Below, piece after piece: positions 40,870 to 49,866 of a stretch of 49,866 nt of DNA; the stretch's first letter is position 1; every line of letters begins with the position of its first letter. Under the pieces are notes generated by a model, which did not search any database, was not told where the DNA came from, and saw only the letters and a list, made by a program, of their open reading frames with translations. Origin of the DNA: Magnetococcales bacterium WMHbinv6 (GTDB lineage Bacteria; Pseudomonadota; Magnetococcia; Magnetococcales; Magnetaquicoccaceae). The DNA lies in contig PDZV01000028.1 of assembly GCA_002753135.1 (NCBI GenBank), forward strand, positions 1-49,866, read 5' to 3'. Position numbers and translations under genes: made by a program.

Positions 40870-42783
40870 TTAAGTATAGAGTGACATCAAGACCAACACG
40901 CCGATCAACATGGCAAAGGCATAGTGATAGACATAGCCCGTTTGCAGGCTGCGCAACTGTTCTGCCCAACGCTGGCAAAGATTGGCCACACCGTTGACAC
41001 AACCATCAACAATCTTGGCATCACCCGTCAACCACAAACCTTCGCCAATCAATTTTGCCGGCTGCACGAACAGACGGTCATACAGGCGATCAAAATACCA
41101 GGCGTTCAACAGAAAACGGTGGGTTGCCCGATAATGACCGGCAATGATACCCGGCAGCTCAGGCATGCGAACATAGAGCAACCAGGCCATACCCAGACCG
41201 ATGAGAAACATCAGGAAGGGTGACCATTTTACCCAGGCACTGACATGGTGGGCATGTTCCATGGCATCGTGGCCGGGTGCCAGGAAGATGGCCGATTTAA
41301 ACCACCCCAGGTGGGTCATCGATTCACCGAGCATACCGGCAAAGAGGGCCCCCACCGCCAGTACCATCAATGGCCCCAACATCACCCAGGGCGATTCATG
41401 GGCATGGTCATAGCTATGATGATCGGCAGGACGGCCATGGAAGGTCATGAAGATCAAGCGGAACGAATAAAAGGTGGTCAACACCGCTCCGATCATGCCC
41501 AAGGTCCAGGCAAAGGTGCCAGCCGTGCTATGGGCTGCATAAGCCGCCTCCAGAATGGCATCTTTGGAGTAGAAGCCCGCCAGGAAGGGAAAGCCGGTCA
41601 AGGCCAGCGTTCCAATCATCATCACCGTATAAGTGATGGGAATTTTTTTGCGCAGCCCCCCCATCTTGCGCATATCCTGTTCATGGTGCATCGAATGGAT
41701 GACGGCACCGGCACTCAGGAAGAGCAGCGCTTTAAAGAAGGCATGGGTCATCAGGTGAAAAATGGCAGCCGAATAGGCGGAAACTCCGGCAGCAAAAAAC
41801 ATGTAGCCCAACTGCGAACAGGTGGAATAGGCGATCACCCGCTTGATATCGTTTTGCACCAGACCGACGGTGGCGGCAAAGAAGGCGGTGATGGCCCCGA
41901 TCACCGTCACGACGGTCAAGGCGGTCTCCGACAGCTCAAAGAGCGGCGAGGCGCGGCAGACCATGAACACACCAGCGGTAACCATGGTCGCGGCGTGGAT
42001 CAAGGCGGAGACAGGCGTTGGCCCTTCCATGGCATCCGGCAACCAGGTATGCAGAATAAACTGGGCCGATTTACCCATGGCACCGATAAAGAGCAGCAGG
42101 CAGATCAGGGTCATGGTATGAACCGGACCCCAGAAGAGAAAGTCAACGGTTTGCGGGTATTGTCCGGTTCCGGCCATGCGGAAGACGGTGGCATAATCCA
42201 GGGTGTGGAACACCTGATAAATGGTGAAGATACCCAGGGCAAAACCAAAGTCGCCGACCCGGTTGACCAGGAAGGCCTTGATGGCGGCGTTGCAGGCCGA
42301 CTCTTTTTTGAACCAGAAGCCGATCAACAGGTAGGAGGCCAGACCGACCCCTTCCCAGCCGAAGAAGAGTTGCAAAAAGCTGTCACCGGTAACCAGCATC
42401 AGCATGGCAAAGGTGAAGAGCGACAGATAGCTGAAGAAGCGTGGTTGATCTGGATCTTCCGCCATGTAACCCATGGAGTAGATATGGATCAAAGTGGAGA
42501 TACCGGAGACCACGATCAGCATCACGGCGGTCAGGCGATCGATCAACAGACCGAACGAGACGCGAAACTCACCGGAGACAATCCAGGACCAGACCTCCTG
42601 CCGCACCGGGTCGCCGTTACCGACGGCAATCTCGAAAAAGGTGATGATGGCCAACAAAGCAGAAACCGACATGCCTGCGATGGTTACCAGGCTGGCCAAC
42701 CGGTTGCCCAGCAGCCGGCCAAAAAAGCCGGCAATCATGGAGCCGAACAGCGGTGCCAGAACGATCAGAAGATATTTGCTCAT
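40870..42783 (-). CDS. nuoL: NADH-quinone oxidoreductase subunit L
   Basis: NuoL is the largest antiporter-like subunit and carries the long lateral helix of complex I. The 637-residue product has DRLTAVMLIVVSGISTLIHIYSMGYM, FFGWEGVGLASYLLIGFWF, AQFILHTWLPDAMEGPTPVSALIHAATMVTAGV, KRVIAYSTCSQLGYMF and HAFFKALLFLSAGAVIHSMHHEQDMRKMGGL. The C-terminus (~560-637) includes the amphipathic lateral helix. Length and motifs are normal. It starts 26 bp after nuoK. Confidence 0.96.
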   Translation of the reverse strand: MSKYLLIVLAPLFGSMIAGFFGRLLGNRLASLVTIAGMSVSALLAIITFFEIAVGNGDPVRQEVWSWIVSGEFRVSFGLLIDRLTAVMLIVVSGISTLIHIYSMGYMAEDPDQPRFFSYLSLFTFAMLMLVTGDSFLQLFFGWEGVGLASYLLIGFWFKKESACNAAIKAFLVNRVGDFGFALGIFTIYQVFHTLDYATVFRMAGTGQYPQTVDFLFWGPVHTMTLICLLLFIGAMGKSAQFILHTWLPDAMEGPTPVSALIHAATMVTAGVFMVCRASPLFELSETALTVVTVIGAITAFFAATVGLVQNDIKRVIAYSTCSQLGYMFFAAGVSAYSAAIFHLMTHAFFKALLFLSAGAVIHSMHHEQDMRKMGGLRKKIPITYTVMMIGTLALTGFPFLAGFYSKDAILEAAYAAHSTAGTFAWTLGMIGAVLTTFYSFRLIFMTFHGRPADHHSYDHAHESPWVMLGPLMVLAVGALFAGMLGESMTHLGWFKSAIFLAPGHDAMEHAHHVSAWVKWSPFLMFLIGLGMAWLLYVRMPELPGIIAGHYRATHRFLLNAWYFDRLYDRLFVQPAKLIGEGLWLTGDAKIVDGCVNGVANLCQRWAEQLRSLQTGYVYHYAFAMLIGVLVLMSLYT

Positions 42784-42809
42784 AGTTCACATTCCACGGC
42801 CTAGTCGGC

Positions 42810-43112
42810 TTAACCTTTCAGGGTGTCAATCCGTTCCACATCGATGGTCGCCCGATTCCGGAAGAAAGCAACCAGAATGGCCAGGCCAATTGCTGCTTCC
42901 GCCGCCGCAACCGCCAGGACAAAAAAGGTGAAAATCTGTCCGGTCACATCGTTGTTGTAGTGAGAAAAGGCTACAAAGTTGATGTTGACCGACAAAAGAA
43001 TCAGTTCAATGCTCATCAGGATGATGATCACGTTGCGCCGGTTAAGAAAAATGCCGAACACACCGGTGGTAAACAAAATGGCACCCAAAATCAAAAAATG
43101 ATGCAAGGACAT
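42810..43112 (-). CDS. nuoK: NADH-quinone oxidoreductase subunit K
   Basis: The 100-residue, three-helix subunit of the complex I membrane arm has [40 protein letters not shown], with the conserved Glu in the second helix (MSIELILL). [18 protein letters not shown], with a Glu in the third helix, follows. It starts 3 bp after the nuoJ stop. Confidence 0.95.
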   Translation of the reverse strand: MSLHHFLILGAILFTTGVFGIFLNRRNVIIILMSIELILLSVNINFVAFSHYNNDVTGQIFTFFVLAVAAAEAAIGLAILVAFFRNRATIDVERIDTLKG

Positions 43113-43115
43113 GAG

Positions 43116-43703
43116 TTAAGCTCCTTCGCCCGGTTTGCGCTGCACCAGTTCCACCGCTTCGGAACGGGTGCGGGCGATTTGTTGACTGATCACTTGGCGA
43201 CGCATCACTTTTTTCCGTTCACGCAGAGTCAGAACAACGGCACCAATCAAGGCAACCAACAGAATCAGCGAGGCCAATTCAAACGGATAGAGATATTGGG
43301 TATAGAGGGTACGTCCGATGGCCAGGGTATTGGGTACAGTGCTGGCGGCAGCCACATGGGCATGGCTGTGCGACAGCACGACGACCAACTCAAGCAAAAT
43401 CACGGCACCGACTGCCAACCCCAGGGGCAGATGGTTGATTGCCTGGGCTTTCAAATCGCTGACGTCCATATCCAACATCATCACCACAAACAAGAACAGC
43501 ACCGCCACGGCACCCATGTAGACCATCACCAGCAGAGCAGCCAAAAACTCTGCTTCCAGGAGGACGAACAGGGCCGCAGTGGAAAAAAAGGTCAGAATCA
43601 AAAACAGCACCGAATGGACCTGATTGCGACTGCTGACCACCCCGATCGCCGCCAGGGTCGTCACTGCCGCAAAAGCGTAGAAAATGACATCTACCACCAT
43701 CAT
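43116..43703 (-). CDS. nuoJ: NADH-quinone oxidoreductase subunit J
   Basis: NuoJ is a five-helix membrane subunit. The 195-residue product has FYAFAAVTTLAAIGVVSSRNQVHSVLFLILTFFSTAALFVLLEAEFLAALLVMVYMGAVAVLFLFVVMMLDM, the family's most conserved part. ATG 43703 is preferred because AGGTGA lies 5 bp upstream; the GTG at 43712 would overlap that site. It is 87 bp after nuoI. Confidence 0.94.
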   Translation of the reverse strand: MMVVDVIFYAFAAVTTLAAIGVVSSRNQVHSVLFLILTFFSTAALFVLLEAEFLAALLVMVYMGAVAVLFLFVVMMLDMDVSDLKAQAINHLPLGLAVGAVILLELVVVLSHSHAHVAAASTVPNTLAIGRTLYTQYLYPFELASLILLVALIGAVVLTLRERKKVMRRQVISQQIARTRSEAVELVQRKPGEGA

Positions 43704-43790
43704 CGGACTCACCTATTTTTTATCAGCCTGTTGATACAATGCTTGTTGCAACCATCCACTGCCATCTTGCCACCTGCTGTTGCATCGGTG

Positions 43791-44285
43791 TCAACGGTAG
43801 CGGGCATCTGCTGCCAGATTGGCATCAATTTTATCTTTCCAGCGCTCATAATTGCCCAACAGGCGCTGTTTGTTGGAAACCAGTCCATCTCGTGTTTCGG
43901 CAAAAAATTCAAAATTCGGCCCCAGAACAATGGCATCGACCGGGCAGGCCTCCTGGCAATAGCCACAATAGATGCACTTGGCGTTGTCTATGTCATAGAC
44001 GCTGGTCAACCGTTTTTCTGCCGTGCTGTTGGGGTCGATGGCAATGAAGATGGCCTGTGCCGGGCAAACGGCCTCGCACAATTTGCAGGCCACACATCTC
44101 TCCGCACCGTTTTCATCCCGACGCAAAGCATGTTCACCACGAAATCGCGGGGACAGGGGCGTTCTCTCTTCGGGATACTGCACGGTAATATTGGGTTTGA
44201 AAAAATAGCGCAGGGTGACGGCCAAACCGGCAGCCAGTTCACGCAAGCCAAAGGTCCATACCCACCCTTTTACACCGACACTCAT
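43791..44285 (-). CDS. nuoI: NADH-quinone oxidoreductase subunit I (2 x [4Fe-4S])
   Basis: NuoI carries clusters N6a and N6b, linking the NADH arm to the quinone site. The 164-residue product has two Cys motifs: [16 protein letters not shown] and [38 protein letters not shown] and [11 protein letters not shown] are standard family wording. A long amphipathic N-terminal helix anchors it to NuoH. It lies 77 bp after nuoH. Confidence 0.96.
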   Translation of the reverse strand: MSVGVKGWVWTFGLRELAAGLAVTLRYFFKPNITVQYPEERTPLSPRFRGEHALRRDENGAERCVACKLCEAVCPAQAIFIAIDPNSTAEKRLTSVYDIDNAKCIYCGYCQEACPVDAIVLGPNFEFFAETRDGLVSNKQRLLGNYERWKDKIDANLAADARYR

Positions 44286-44362
44286 TGCTCATCCCCGCCG
44301 CAAGGGTTGTTCACCCGTTGTTCCATGGTCACCAATGACGCCCGTTTGCTTCCGATCCACCG

Positions 44363-45406
44363 TTACACTTTACCAAACAGATGCAGCCCCACTGCGGTCA
44401 AAAAGACCCAGGTCAGGGAGATGGGCAGAAAAATTTTCCAACCCAAGCGCATCAACTGGTCATAACGATACCGGGGGAAGGTGGCGCGAATCCAGAGAAA
44501 AACAAACATCAGAAAACCTGCCTTGATGGCCAGCCAAACGATGCCCGGAATAAAGGAGAGCAGCCCGATCGGCGGCAACCAACCTCCCAGAAACATCAGG
44601 CTGCCCAAAAAGCAGACCAGAATCATGTTGGCATATTCACCCAGGAAAAAGAGGCCGAAGCTCATGGCAGAATAATCGGTAAAATAACCGGCCACCAGCT
44701 CTGCCTCCGCCTCGGGCAGATCAAAGGGGGAGCGGTTGGTCTCTGCCACGCCTGAGATGAAATAGATAACAAACATGGGCAGCAGGGGGATGATATTCCA
44801 CATATCCTGCTGGGCATTGACAATATCCTTGAGGCTGAGGCTGCCGCTGAGCAGAATGACCGGGATCAGGGTAAAGCCCAGGGAAACTTCGTAGGAGATC
44901 ATTTGCCCGGCAGAGCGCATGGAGCCCAAAAAGGCAAAGCGCGAGTTGGAAGACCAGCCCGACATCAGAACCCCGTAGACCCCGATCGAAGAGATGGCCA
45001 ACACATAGAGAATGCCAACATTGATATCAGCCAGAATCAGCTCCGGCGAAAAGGGGATCACCGCCCACATCAGCAGTGCGGGTACCAGCGTCAGGGCAGG
45101 AGCCAGAAAAAAGACCGCCCGCTTGGCCCCCTGCGGAATCAGGGTCTCTTTGCAGAAAAGTTTAATGGCATCGGCAAAGGGCTGCAGAATACCCCAAAAG
45201 CCGGCCCGGTTTGGACCGTAGCGCACCTGCATGTAACCGATCACCTTGCGTTCGGCCAAGGTATAGTAACTGACAAGGATCATGACCGGCGTGATCAGCA
45301 GAATAATTTTGATCAATGTCCAGACCAATGTCCACACCAGCGGCCACCATTGGGGTCCCAGCAGTGCCAAACCTTGATTCTGGATGAGTTGGTTCAATTC
45401 AGTCAT
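44363..45406 (-). CDS. nuoH: NADH-quinone oxidoreductase subunit H
   Basis: NuoH forms the quinone channel floor of complex I. The 347-residue, about eight-helix product has YTLAERKVIGYMQVRYGPNRAGFWGILQPFADAIKLFCKE, then GWSSNSRFAFLGSMRSAGQMISYEVSLG. Next are ETNRSPFDLPEAEAELVAGYFTDYSAMSFGLFFLGEYANMI and FLWIRATFPRYRYDQLMRLGWK. All are near-universal NuoH blocks, with the quinone-path Glu and Arg residues kept. Confidence 0.97.
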   Translation of the reverse strand: MTELNQLIQNQGLALLGPQWWPLVWTLVWTLIKIILLITPVMILVSYYTLAERKVIGYMQVRYGPNRAGFWGILQPFADAIKLFCKETLIPQGAKRAVFFLAPALTLVPALLMWAVIPFSPELILADINVGILYVLAISSIGVYGVLMSGWSSNSRFAFLGSMRSAGQMISYEVSLGFTLIPVILLSGSLSLKDIVNAQQDMWNIIPLLPMFVIYFISGVAETNRSPFDLPEAEAELVAGYFTDYSAMSFGLFFLGEYANMILVCFLGSLMFLGGWLPPIGLLSFIPGIVWLAIKAGFLMFVFLWIRATFPRYRYDQLMRLGWKIFLPISLTWVFLTAVGLHLFGKV

Positions 45407-45453
45407 CGCTTAGTCCGGTTATCAACCGTCCGCAAAAGAGTCTCAGCCAATCA

Positions 45454-45502
45454 CCGGAAAATGGTGCTTCCGGGGTTATGCCGGGAAGTGGCATCACTTC
45501 CC
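45454..45502. repeat. Two hairpins in the nuoG-nuoH gap
   Basis: CCGGAA (45454-45459) pairs with TTCCGG (45468-45473), and GGGAAGTG (45483-45490) pairs perfectly with CACTTCCC (45495-45502) across a 4-nt loop. They sit in the 107-bp gap, the longest in the operon. They could slow RNA decay or separate translation of the NADH-arm and membrane-arm genes. Confidence 0.45.
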
Positions 45503-45513
45503 CAAACTTGCAT

Positions 45514-47916
45514 CTACAAACCCACAAGGCTTACCTGTGGGAAACCGCCGTCCCAATCACAGAGATCCTGCAACAGGGCCGCCCTCTGACCCATATCGCC
45601 AAAGACAACCTGGGCAGGAACGTTGGCATCCAGACTGGCAATACACTCCACATTCCGTTCGCCACAAATCATGCGAACCCGTTGCCCATCGCCAATATTG
45701 GCCTTGCCTGCATCTTCCGGGTTGATGCGCAGAGTACCCAAGGCACTGCGCCCCAGAGTCAGTTGTGCCAAAATAGTCGAACGGCGGGCAATGGCATCAT
45801 CCTGAAAAAACGGTGGCTCAACCACCAGCAGGAGACCATCTTTGCTCGTGGCAACGGTTGCCAACGGCAAACCGGCGGTAACCGGTTTATGATCGCAGGC
45901 CGCGCTTAGTTCACCGGCTTCCAGGCCGTCCAAGGCATAGCGATGGTCGGCTGCGGCCATACGGGCCTGCAACGCCTCCCGGGTGTTATAGGGCAAAGGT
46001 TTGGCAAAGCGGTCGCTCAAGGAACGCAAAATACGCCAATCTTCTTTGGCCTGTACCGGTCCCATCACGGCCATATCGCTCCGTTGTGCCCGGCCTTCCA
46101 GGTTGGTCAATGTGGCCGGACGTTCGCCGTTGGCCAGACCCGGCAATACCACCGCCGCCATTTCGGCAGCAGGGGTCTGCTGTGCGCCGATATAAATCAC
46201 CACACTCTTGGCCAAGGCTGTCCGCGCCAGCGAAGTATCCACCGCTTCGATGCTGGGGTCACAACCCAGCAGCAGCAGCAGGCGAATCTCGCCATTGGCG
46301 GCACCTTGCAAAATCTGTTGCGCGTTGCGGCCATGCCGCTCCAAACGCCGATAACCCGGATCTCGATGCGGTACCACGCCAAGATCCTGAGCCGCCGCCG
46401 CATTGCCCCGGCCTGCCACCCGGTTGAAACCGTTCCATTGTGTACTCAGGGCCCCTACCCGCTCCAGCAGGGCCACGGCACAACGGCGAATCGCCTCGGC
46501 CTGCGGGTGGTGAATGGCATAGTTGCCCAGCAGCAGTACCGGCTGTTTGGCCTTTTGCCAGGCTTCTGCCAAGGCGGAACGATGGCCGTCACTGCTGCCC
46601 AACTCCTGCAACAGGCCATCGAGGAAAGCCACTTCGTCTCCTGGACGCACGACCAGTTGGGTCAAATTGGCCAGATTGTGCTGCAACTGACGGGGATGGA
46701 CAGCAAAGGCCCGGGCCCCGGCCAGGGTGGCCTGACGCAAACGCAGATTGAGTAACGGTGTTTCGTAACGGGGTTCAAAACCGATCAGCAGGATCACATC
46801 CGCCTTGCCCAACTGGCTCAGCGGCGTATTCATGGAGAGATCGGCCCGTGTCAACGGCACCTCGTCAGCGCTGAAATCGCGCTGCCGCAAACGATGATCC
46901 AGATGCGGCGTACCCACCACATGGCGCAGAAACTCCTGGAAGGCATAGAGTTCTTCAGCACCCTGCCCACTTTCGGAGGCCAAACCGGCCACCTCTTCCG
47001 GTTTGAACCGTTTCAGCAGATCGGCAGCCCGATCCAGAGCCACTGCCCAGGAGGCCGGAACCAGTTGATTGCTCTCTTCGGAACGGACCATGGGTTGTTG
47101 CAAACGTTCACGGGTCAAACCGTCATAGGCAAAACGCCCCTTGTCACACAACCAGGTCTGGTTGATCTCCGGGCAACGCCGTGACATGACCCGTTTGACC
47201 TCATTGTTGAGATGATCAACCCGCTGATGGCAACCGACGGCACAATGCGCGCAGATGCCATCGCTGTTTTTCAACTCCCACCCTCTGGCCTGGAAATGGA
47301 ACGGCTTATTGTTGAGCGCACCCACCGGGCAGAGTTCCGCCAGGTTGCCGGTCAATTCGGAGGTCAACGGACGAGAGGTGTAGGGACCAACCTGCATATG
47401 GTCACCACGATAAACGGCCCCCATTTCTGGAGCCCCGGCAACCTCGTCGGTGAAACGGATACAGCGCGTGCAGTGAATGCAGCGGTTCATTTCCGTTTCC
47501 AACAAGGGGCCCAGATCATAATCGCGCTCATGCCGCTTGTGTTCGTGGTAGCGGGAACGATCCGGACCATATTTCATGGCCAGATCCTGCAAGGTACACT
47601 CCCCGCCCTGATCACACACCGGACAATCCAACGGGTGGTTGATCAGCAGAAATTCCATCACCGCCTGGCGGCCCTTGCGCACCATGTCGGAATCGGTTTT
47701 AACCACCATTCCTTCGCTGACCGGCATCGCACATGAGACGACCGGTCTGGGCATTTTTTCCACTTCAACCAGACACATCCGGCAATTGCCAGCGATGGAC
47801 AGCTGCGGATGATAGCAAAAATGCGGAATATAGACGCCCAGCAATCGCGCTGCCTCCATGATGGTGGCACCCGGCTGGACACTGATTTCCTTCCCGTCGA
47901 TGATCAGAGTAGGCAT
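45514..47916 (-). CDS. nuoG: NADH-quinone oxidoreductase subunit G
   Basis: NuoG is the large iron-sulfur subunit of the NADH arm. The 800-residue product has a [2Fe-2S] ferredoxin domain (~1-75: FCYHPQLSIAGNCRMCLVEV), the CPVCDQGGECTLQD motif, HEHKRHERDYDLGPL and CIHCTRCIRFTDEVAG for [4Fe-4S] clusters. CAHCAVGC starts the molybdopterin-oxidoreductase-like domain (~220-800). ATG 47916 is chosen over TTG 47934: GGAG lies about 10 bp before it and the protein then starts MPTLIIDGKEI as in relatives. It lies 43 bp after nuoF. Confidence 0.95.
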   Translation of the reverse strand: MPTLIIDGKEISVQPGATIMEAARLLGVYIPHFCYHPQLSIAGNCRMCLVEVEKMPRPVVSCAMPVSEGMVVKTDSDMVRKGRQAVMEFLLINHPLDCPVCDQGGECTLQDLAMKYGPDRSRYHEHKRHERDYDLGPLLETEMNRCIHCTRCIRFTDEVAGAPEMGAVYRGDHMQVGPYTSRPLTSELTGNLAELCPVGALNNKPFHFQARGWELKNSDGICAHCAVGCHQRVDHLNNEVKRVMSRRCPEINQTWLCDKGRFAYDGLTRERLQQPMVRSEESNQLVPASWAVALDRAADLLKRFKPEEVAGLASESGQGAEELYAFQEFLRHVVGTPHLDHRLRQRDFSADEVPLTRADLSMNTPLSQLGKADVILLIGFEPRYETPLLNLRLRQATLAGARAFAVHPRQLQHNLANLTQLVVRPGDEVAFLDGLLQELGSSDGHRSALAEAWQKAKQPVLLLGNYAIHHPQAEAIRRCAVALLERVGALSTQWNGFNRVAGRGNAAAAQDLGVVPHRDPGYRRLERHGRNAQQILQGAANGEIRLLLLLGCDPSIEAVDTSLARTALAKSVVIYIGAQQTPAAEMAAVVLPGLANGERPATLTNLEGRAQRSDMAVMGPVQAKEDWRILRSLSDRFAKPLPYNTREALQARMAAADHRYALDGLEAGELSAACDHKPVTAGLPLATVATSKDGLLLVVEPPFFQDDAIARRSTILAQLTLGRSALGTLRINPEDAGKANIGDGQRVRMICGERNVECIASLDANVPAQVVFGDMGQRAALLQDLCDWDGGFPQVSLVGL

Positions 47917-47959
47917 CGTTTCGGCTTGCTCCAAAGACCTTTACTGACAATAGCGCAAA

Positions 47960-49222
47960 TCAGGCCACCATACAGCGGCCATGCTCCACGTGGTATTCAA
48001 ACTCTTCCCGGAACGCCCGGATTGCCCCCACCACCGGCATGGCGGCCGCGTCTCCCAGGGCACATATGGTCTTGCCCTGAATATTTCCTGCAACACTCAA
48101 CAGCAAATCAATATCTTCCCGCACCCCTTTGCCCTGCTCGATCCGCTGCATGATCTGCGACAACCAACCGGTACCTTCCCGGCACGGCGAACATTGGCCA
48201 CAGGATTCATGACGGTAAAAGCGGGAGAGTCGGGCAATGGCGCGCACGATACACACCGAGCGATCCAGAACGATCACGGCACCGGAACCCAACATGCTGC
48301 CTGCTTTGCTGATGGCATCGTAATCCATGGTCACGGTTTCGCAAACCGTTTTGGTCAATACGGGGGAAGAGGCCCCACCAGGAATGACCCCTTTCAGGTT
48401 ATCCCAACCACCACGGATACCACCGGCATACTCCTCGAGCAGAACTTTGAGCGGAATACCCAGCTCAACTTCATAGTTGCCCGGTTTGTTGACATGACCG
48501 GAGACGGCAAACACTTTGGTACCGGTCGATTTGTCCACACCCAGGCTGCTGTACCAGGCCCCTCCGTTCAGGATAATGTCCGGCACCGAGGTCAAGGTCT
48601 CCACATTATTGATCACCGTCGGCCCGCCATAGAGGCCGATATTGGCCGGAAACGGTGGTTTCAGCCGGGGCTGTCCTTTTTTGCCTTCCAGCGATTCGAT
48701 CAAGCCGGTCTCTTCACCGCAGACGTAAGCACCGCCCCCCCGATGAACCGCCAGATCAAAACGAACACCGCGCCCCATGACATTGTCACCCAGATAACCG
48801 GCAGCATAGGCCTCATCGATGGCGGCCTGCACCCGTTCCGCCTCCCGGTAAAATTCGCCACGAATGTAGATATAGCCCCGCTCAGCCCGCACGGCATAGC
48901 CGGCGATGATCATCCCTTCGATCAACTGGTGCGGCACGTAGCGCAGAATATCGCGGTCTTTGCAAGTGCCCGGTTCACCTTCGTCGGCGTTGCAGACCAG
49001 ATATTTGGCCCGGTCATCCTTGGGAATGAAAGACCATTTGAGACCAGCCGGAAAACCGGCACCACCCCGCCCGCGGATACCGGACCGTTTGACTTCATCA
49101 ATGATGTCGTCACCTGACAGCGTCAGGGCCTTCTCCAGGGCCTGGTAACCGCCTGCCGACTTGTAAACCGCCAGCGTATGGCTGTTCTCCAGGTGAATGT
49201 GTTTATAGACAATCTTCGTCAT
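47960..49222 (-). CDS. nuoF: NADH-quinone oxidoreductase subunit F (NADH and FMN binding)
   Basis: NuoF oxidises NADH with FMN and passes electrons to cluster N3. The 420-residue product has GRGGAGFPAGLKW (NADH loop), KYLVCNADEGEPGTCKDR, YICGEETGLIESLEGK-like wording (AYVCGEETALI class) and RKPPFPA-type text (LKPPFPANIGLYGGPTVINNVETL). The [4Fe-4S] motif ESCGQCSPCREGT is near the C-terminus. It lies 16 bp after nuoE. Confidence 0.96.
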   Translation of the reverse strand: MTKIVYKHIHLENSHTLAVYKSAGGYQALEKALTLSGDDIIDEVKRSGIRGRGGAGFPAGLKWSFIPKDDRAKYLVCNADEGEPGTCKDRDILRYVPHQLIEGMIIAGYAVRAERGYIYIRGEFYREAERVQAAIDEAYAAGYLGDNVMGRGVRFDLAVHRGGGAYVCGEETGLIESLEGKKGQPRLKPPFPANIGLYGGPTVINNVETLTSVPDIILNGGAWYSSLGVDKSTGTKVFAVSGHVNKPGNYEVELGIPLKVLLEEYAGGIRGGWDNLKGVIPGGASSPVLTKTVCETVTMDYDAISKAGSMLGSGAVIVLDRSVCIVRAIARLSRFYRHESCGQCSPCREGTGWLSQIMQRIEQGKGVREDIDLLLSVAGNIQGKTICALGDAAAMPVVGAIRAFREEFEYHVEHGRCMVA

Positions 49223-49238
49223 GGAGGTTCGCTCGTGT

Positions 49239-49751
49239 TCAGGGCAACTGATCGATGATCTCCGACACCTTGGCCGGGGTCAAATTTTCATAGTAGTCGT
49301 CATTGATCTGCAGCATTGGGGCGTTGATGCAGGCCCCCAGGCACTCCACCTCACTCAAGGTAAAACGACCGTCGCTGCTGGATTCACCAAACGACAACTG
49401 CAATTTATTGCGTAACGCCTGGGCAATGCTGTCCGAGTCACAAAGCCAGCAGGAGATATTGGTACAAACCTGAATATGGTATTTGCCAACCGGCTTGAGG
49501 TTGTACATGGTGTAGAAGGTAGCCACCTCATAGACCCGGATCGGCGGCATACCGACGATTGTGGCGACATAATCCAATGCCTCTTGCGACAACCAGCCAC
49601 CGAACTCCCGTTGCGCCAGGTGCAAAACTGGCATCACGGCGGATTCGCGGCGATCGGCAGGATAGCGTTGAAAGATCACCTCAACCTGGCGCATGGCCTC
49701 CTCGGAAAACCGGGGGGGCACCCCACTGGAACTTTTCTGCAATTCGCTCAT
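49239..49751 (-). CDS. nuoE: NADH-quinone oxidoreductase subunit E ([2Fe-2S])
   Basis: NuoE holds cluster N1a beside NuoF. The 170-residue product has the thioredoxin-like fold with cluster cysteines in VCTNISC and ECLGAC, and the family segments HLAQREFGGWLSQEALDYVA and VYEVATFYTMYNLKPVGKYHIQ. The Cys spacing is normal. It lies 33 bp after the nuoD stop. Confidence 0.95.
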   Translation of the reverse strand: MSELQKSSSGVPPRFSEEAMRQVEVIFQRYPADRRESAVMPVLHLAQREFGGWLSQEALDYVATIVGMPPIRVYEVATFYTMYNLKPVGKYHIQVCTNISCWLCDSDSIAQALRNKLQLSFGESSSDGRFTLSEVECLGACINAPMLQINDDYYENLTPAKVSEIIDQLP

Positions 49752-49784
49752 GAAACGTGCTTGCCCGTCACAAAGTGGAAAATG

Positions 49785-49866
49785 TTACCGGTCGATCTCA
49801 CCAAAGACAATATCGACCGTCCCGACCAGGGTGGTCACATCGGCGAGCATATGTCCCAAGGCCATC
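49785..49866 (-). CDS. nuoD: NADH-quinone oxidoreductase subunit D, C-terminal end (partial)
   Basis: The minus-strand frame entering from the right edge reads ALGHMLADVTTLVGTVDIVFGEIDR and stops with TAA at 49787-49785. GTVDIVFGEIDR is the near-universal C-terminus of NuoD, the quinone-site subunit. Only 26 codons plus the stop are in the window; position before nuoE agrees. Confidence 0.92.
   Translation of the reverse strand, partial: MALGHMLADVTTLVGTVDIVFGEIDR

Noticed and set aside
41245-42804. Long open frame (519 codons) on the plus strand
   Set aside because: It is antisense to nuoL, has a low-complexity His/Gly/Gln composition and no known motif; nuoL on the other strand is certain.
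42960-44465. Long open frame (501 codons) on the plus strand
   Set aside because: It runs antisense through nuoK, nuoJ and nuoI and shows only shadow composition.
1-49866. tRNA, rRNA, ssrA or CRISPR loci
   Set aside because: No cloverleaf with a conserved T-loop, no rRNA-like stretch and no regularly spaced repeats were seen; smpB is present but tmRNA is not next to it.

Overview
The window is a dense stretch of a Gram-negative bacterial chromosome, carrying about 46 protein genes and no rRNA, tRNA, insertion sequence or CRISPR array that I could find. Evidence for a proteobacterium: a complete outer-membrane lipid-asymmetry (Mla) set, a xerC/DUF484 pair, an IspH-type isoprenoid pathway, and a 14-subunit-type NADH dehydrogenase operon. 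The mixture of heme/hemerythrin chemoreceptor, periplasmic TPR-CHAT protein and SPINDLY-type TPR glycosyltransferase reminds me of Magnetococcia-like or other deep-branching Proteobacteria. That placement is inference only; no marker here proves it.

Layout. Bases 1-733 are the 3' end of a phage-type tail/fibre module, directly followed by ispH (904-1863), a phage-like chitosanase with a peptidoglycan-binding domain (2107-3042), and xerC on the minus strand. A glycosyltransferase gene lies in opposite orientation between xerC and its usual partner, a DUF484 gene. From 6020 a run of plus-strand genes follows: an ArsR regulator with a rhodanese, a CYTH triphosphatase, thrC, a lytic transglycosylase, an odd secreted protein ending in a Phd/YefM-like tail, an MT-A70 methyltransferase, and a 1342-residue exported TPR-CHAT protein. 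A 145-bp inverted-repeat element and a 923-residue chemoreceptor (heme c, CZB-like and hemerythrin) come next.

From 18624 to 25039 is an envelope block. On the minus strand lie mlaE-mlaF-mlaD-mlaC followed by a TPR/GT41 (O-GlcNAc transferase-like) gene that overlaps mlaC by one base. mlaA is divergent on the plus strand. MlaF carries an N-terminal MshEN-like extension and MlaA lacks a lipobox cysteine. A TPR/NTF2-like secreted protein, a Nudix hydrolase with a small exported coiled-coil protein, an ECF-like ATPase, class I fumarase, a HAD-IIA protein divergent from a LysR regulator, and an unknown helical-repeat protein follow.

Bases 33271-36669 hold biosynthetic genes: an RNase D-like exonuclease, a folM-folB-folK folate cluster, and dapA. 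A small cytochrome c and smpB come next. The final 12 kb (37770-49866, minus strand) is the respiratory complex I operon in the order nuoD(partial)-E-F-G-H-I-J-K-L-M-N, ending at a terminator between nuoN and smpB.

The best candidates for new biology are the MshEN-MlaF fusion with its downstream GT41 gene, the multi-cofactor chemoreceptor, the exported CHAT protein, the GspB/Phd-like chimera, and the 145-bp inverted-repeat element. Domain calls come from reading sequence by eye; no database search was run.
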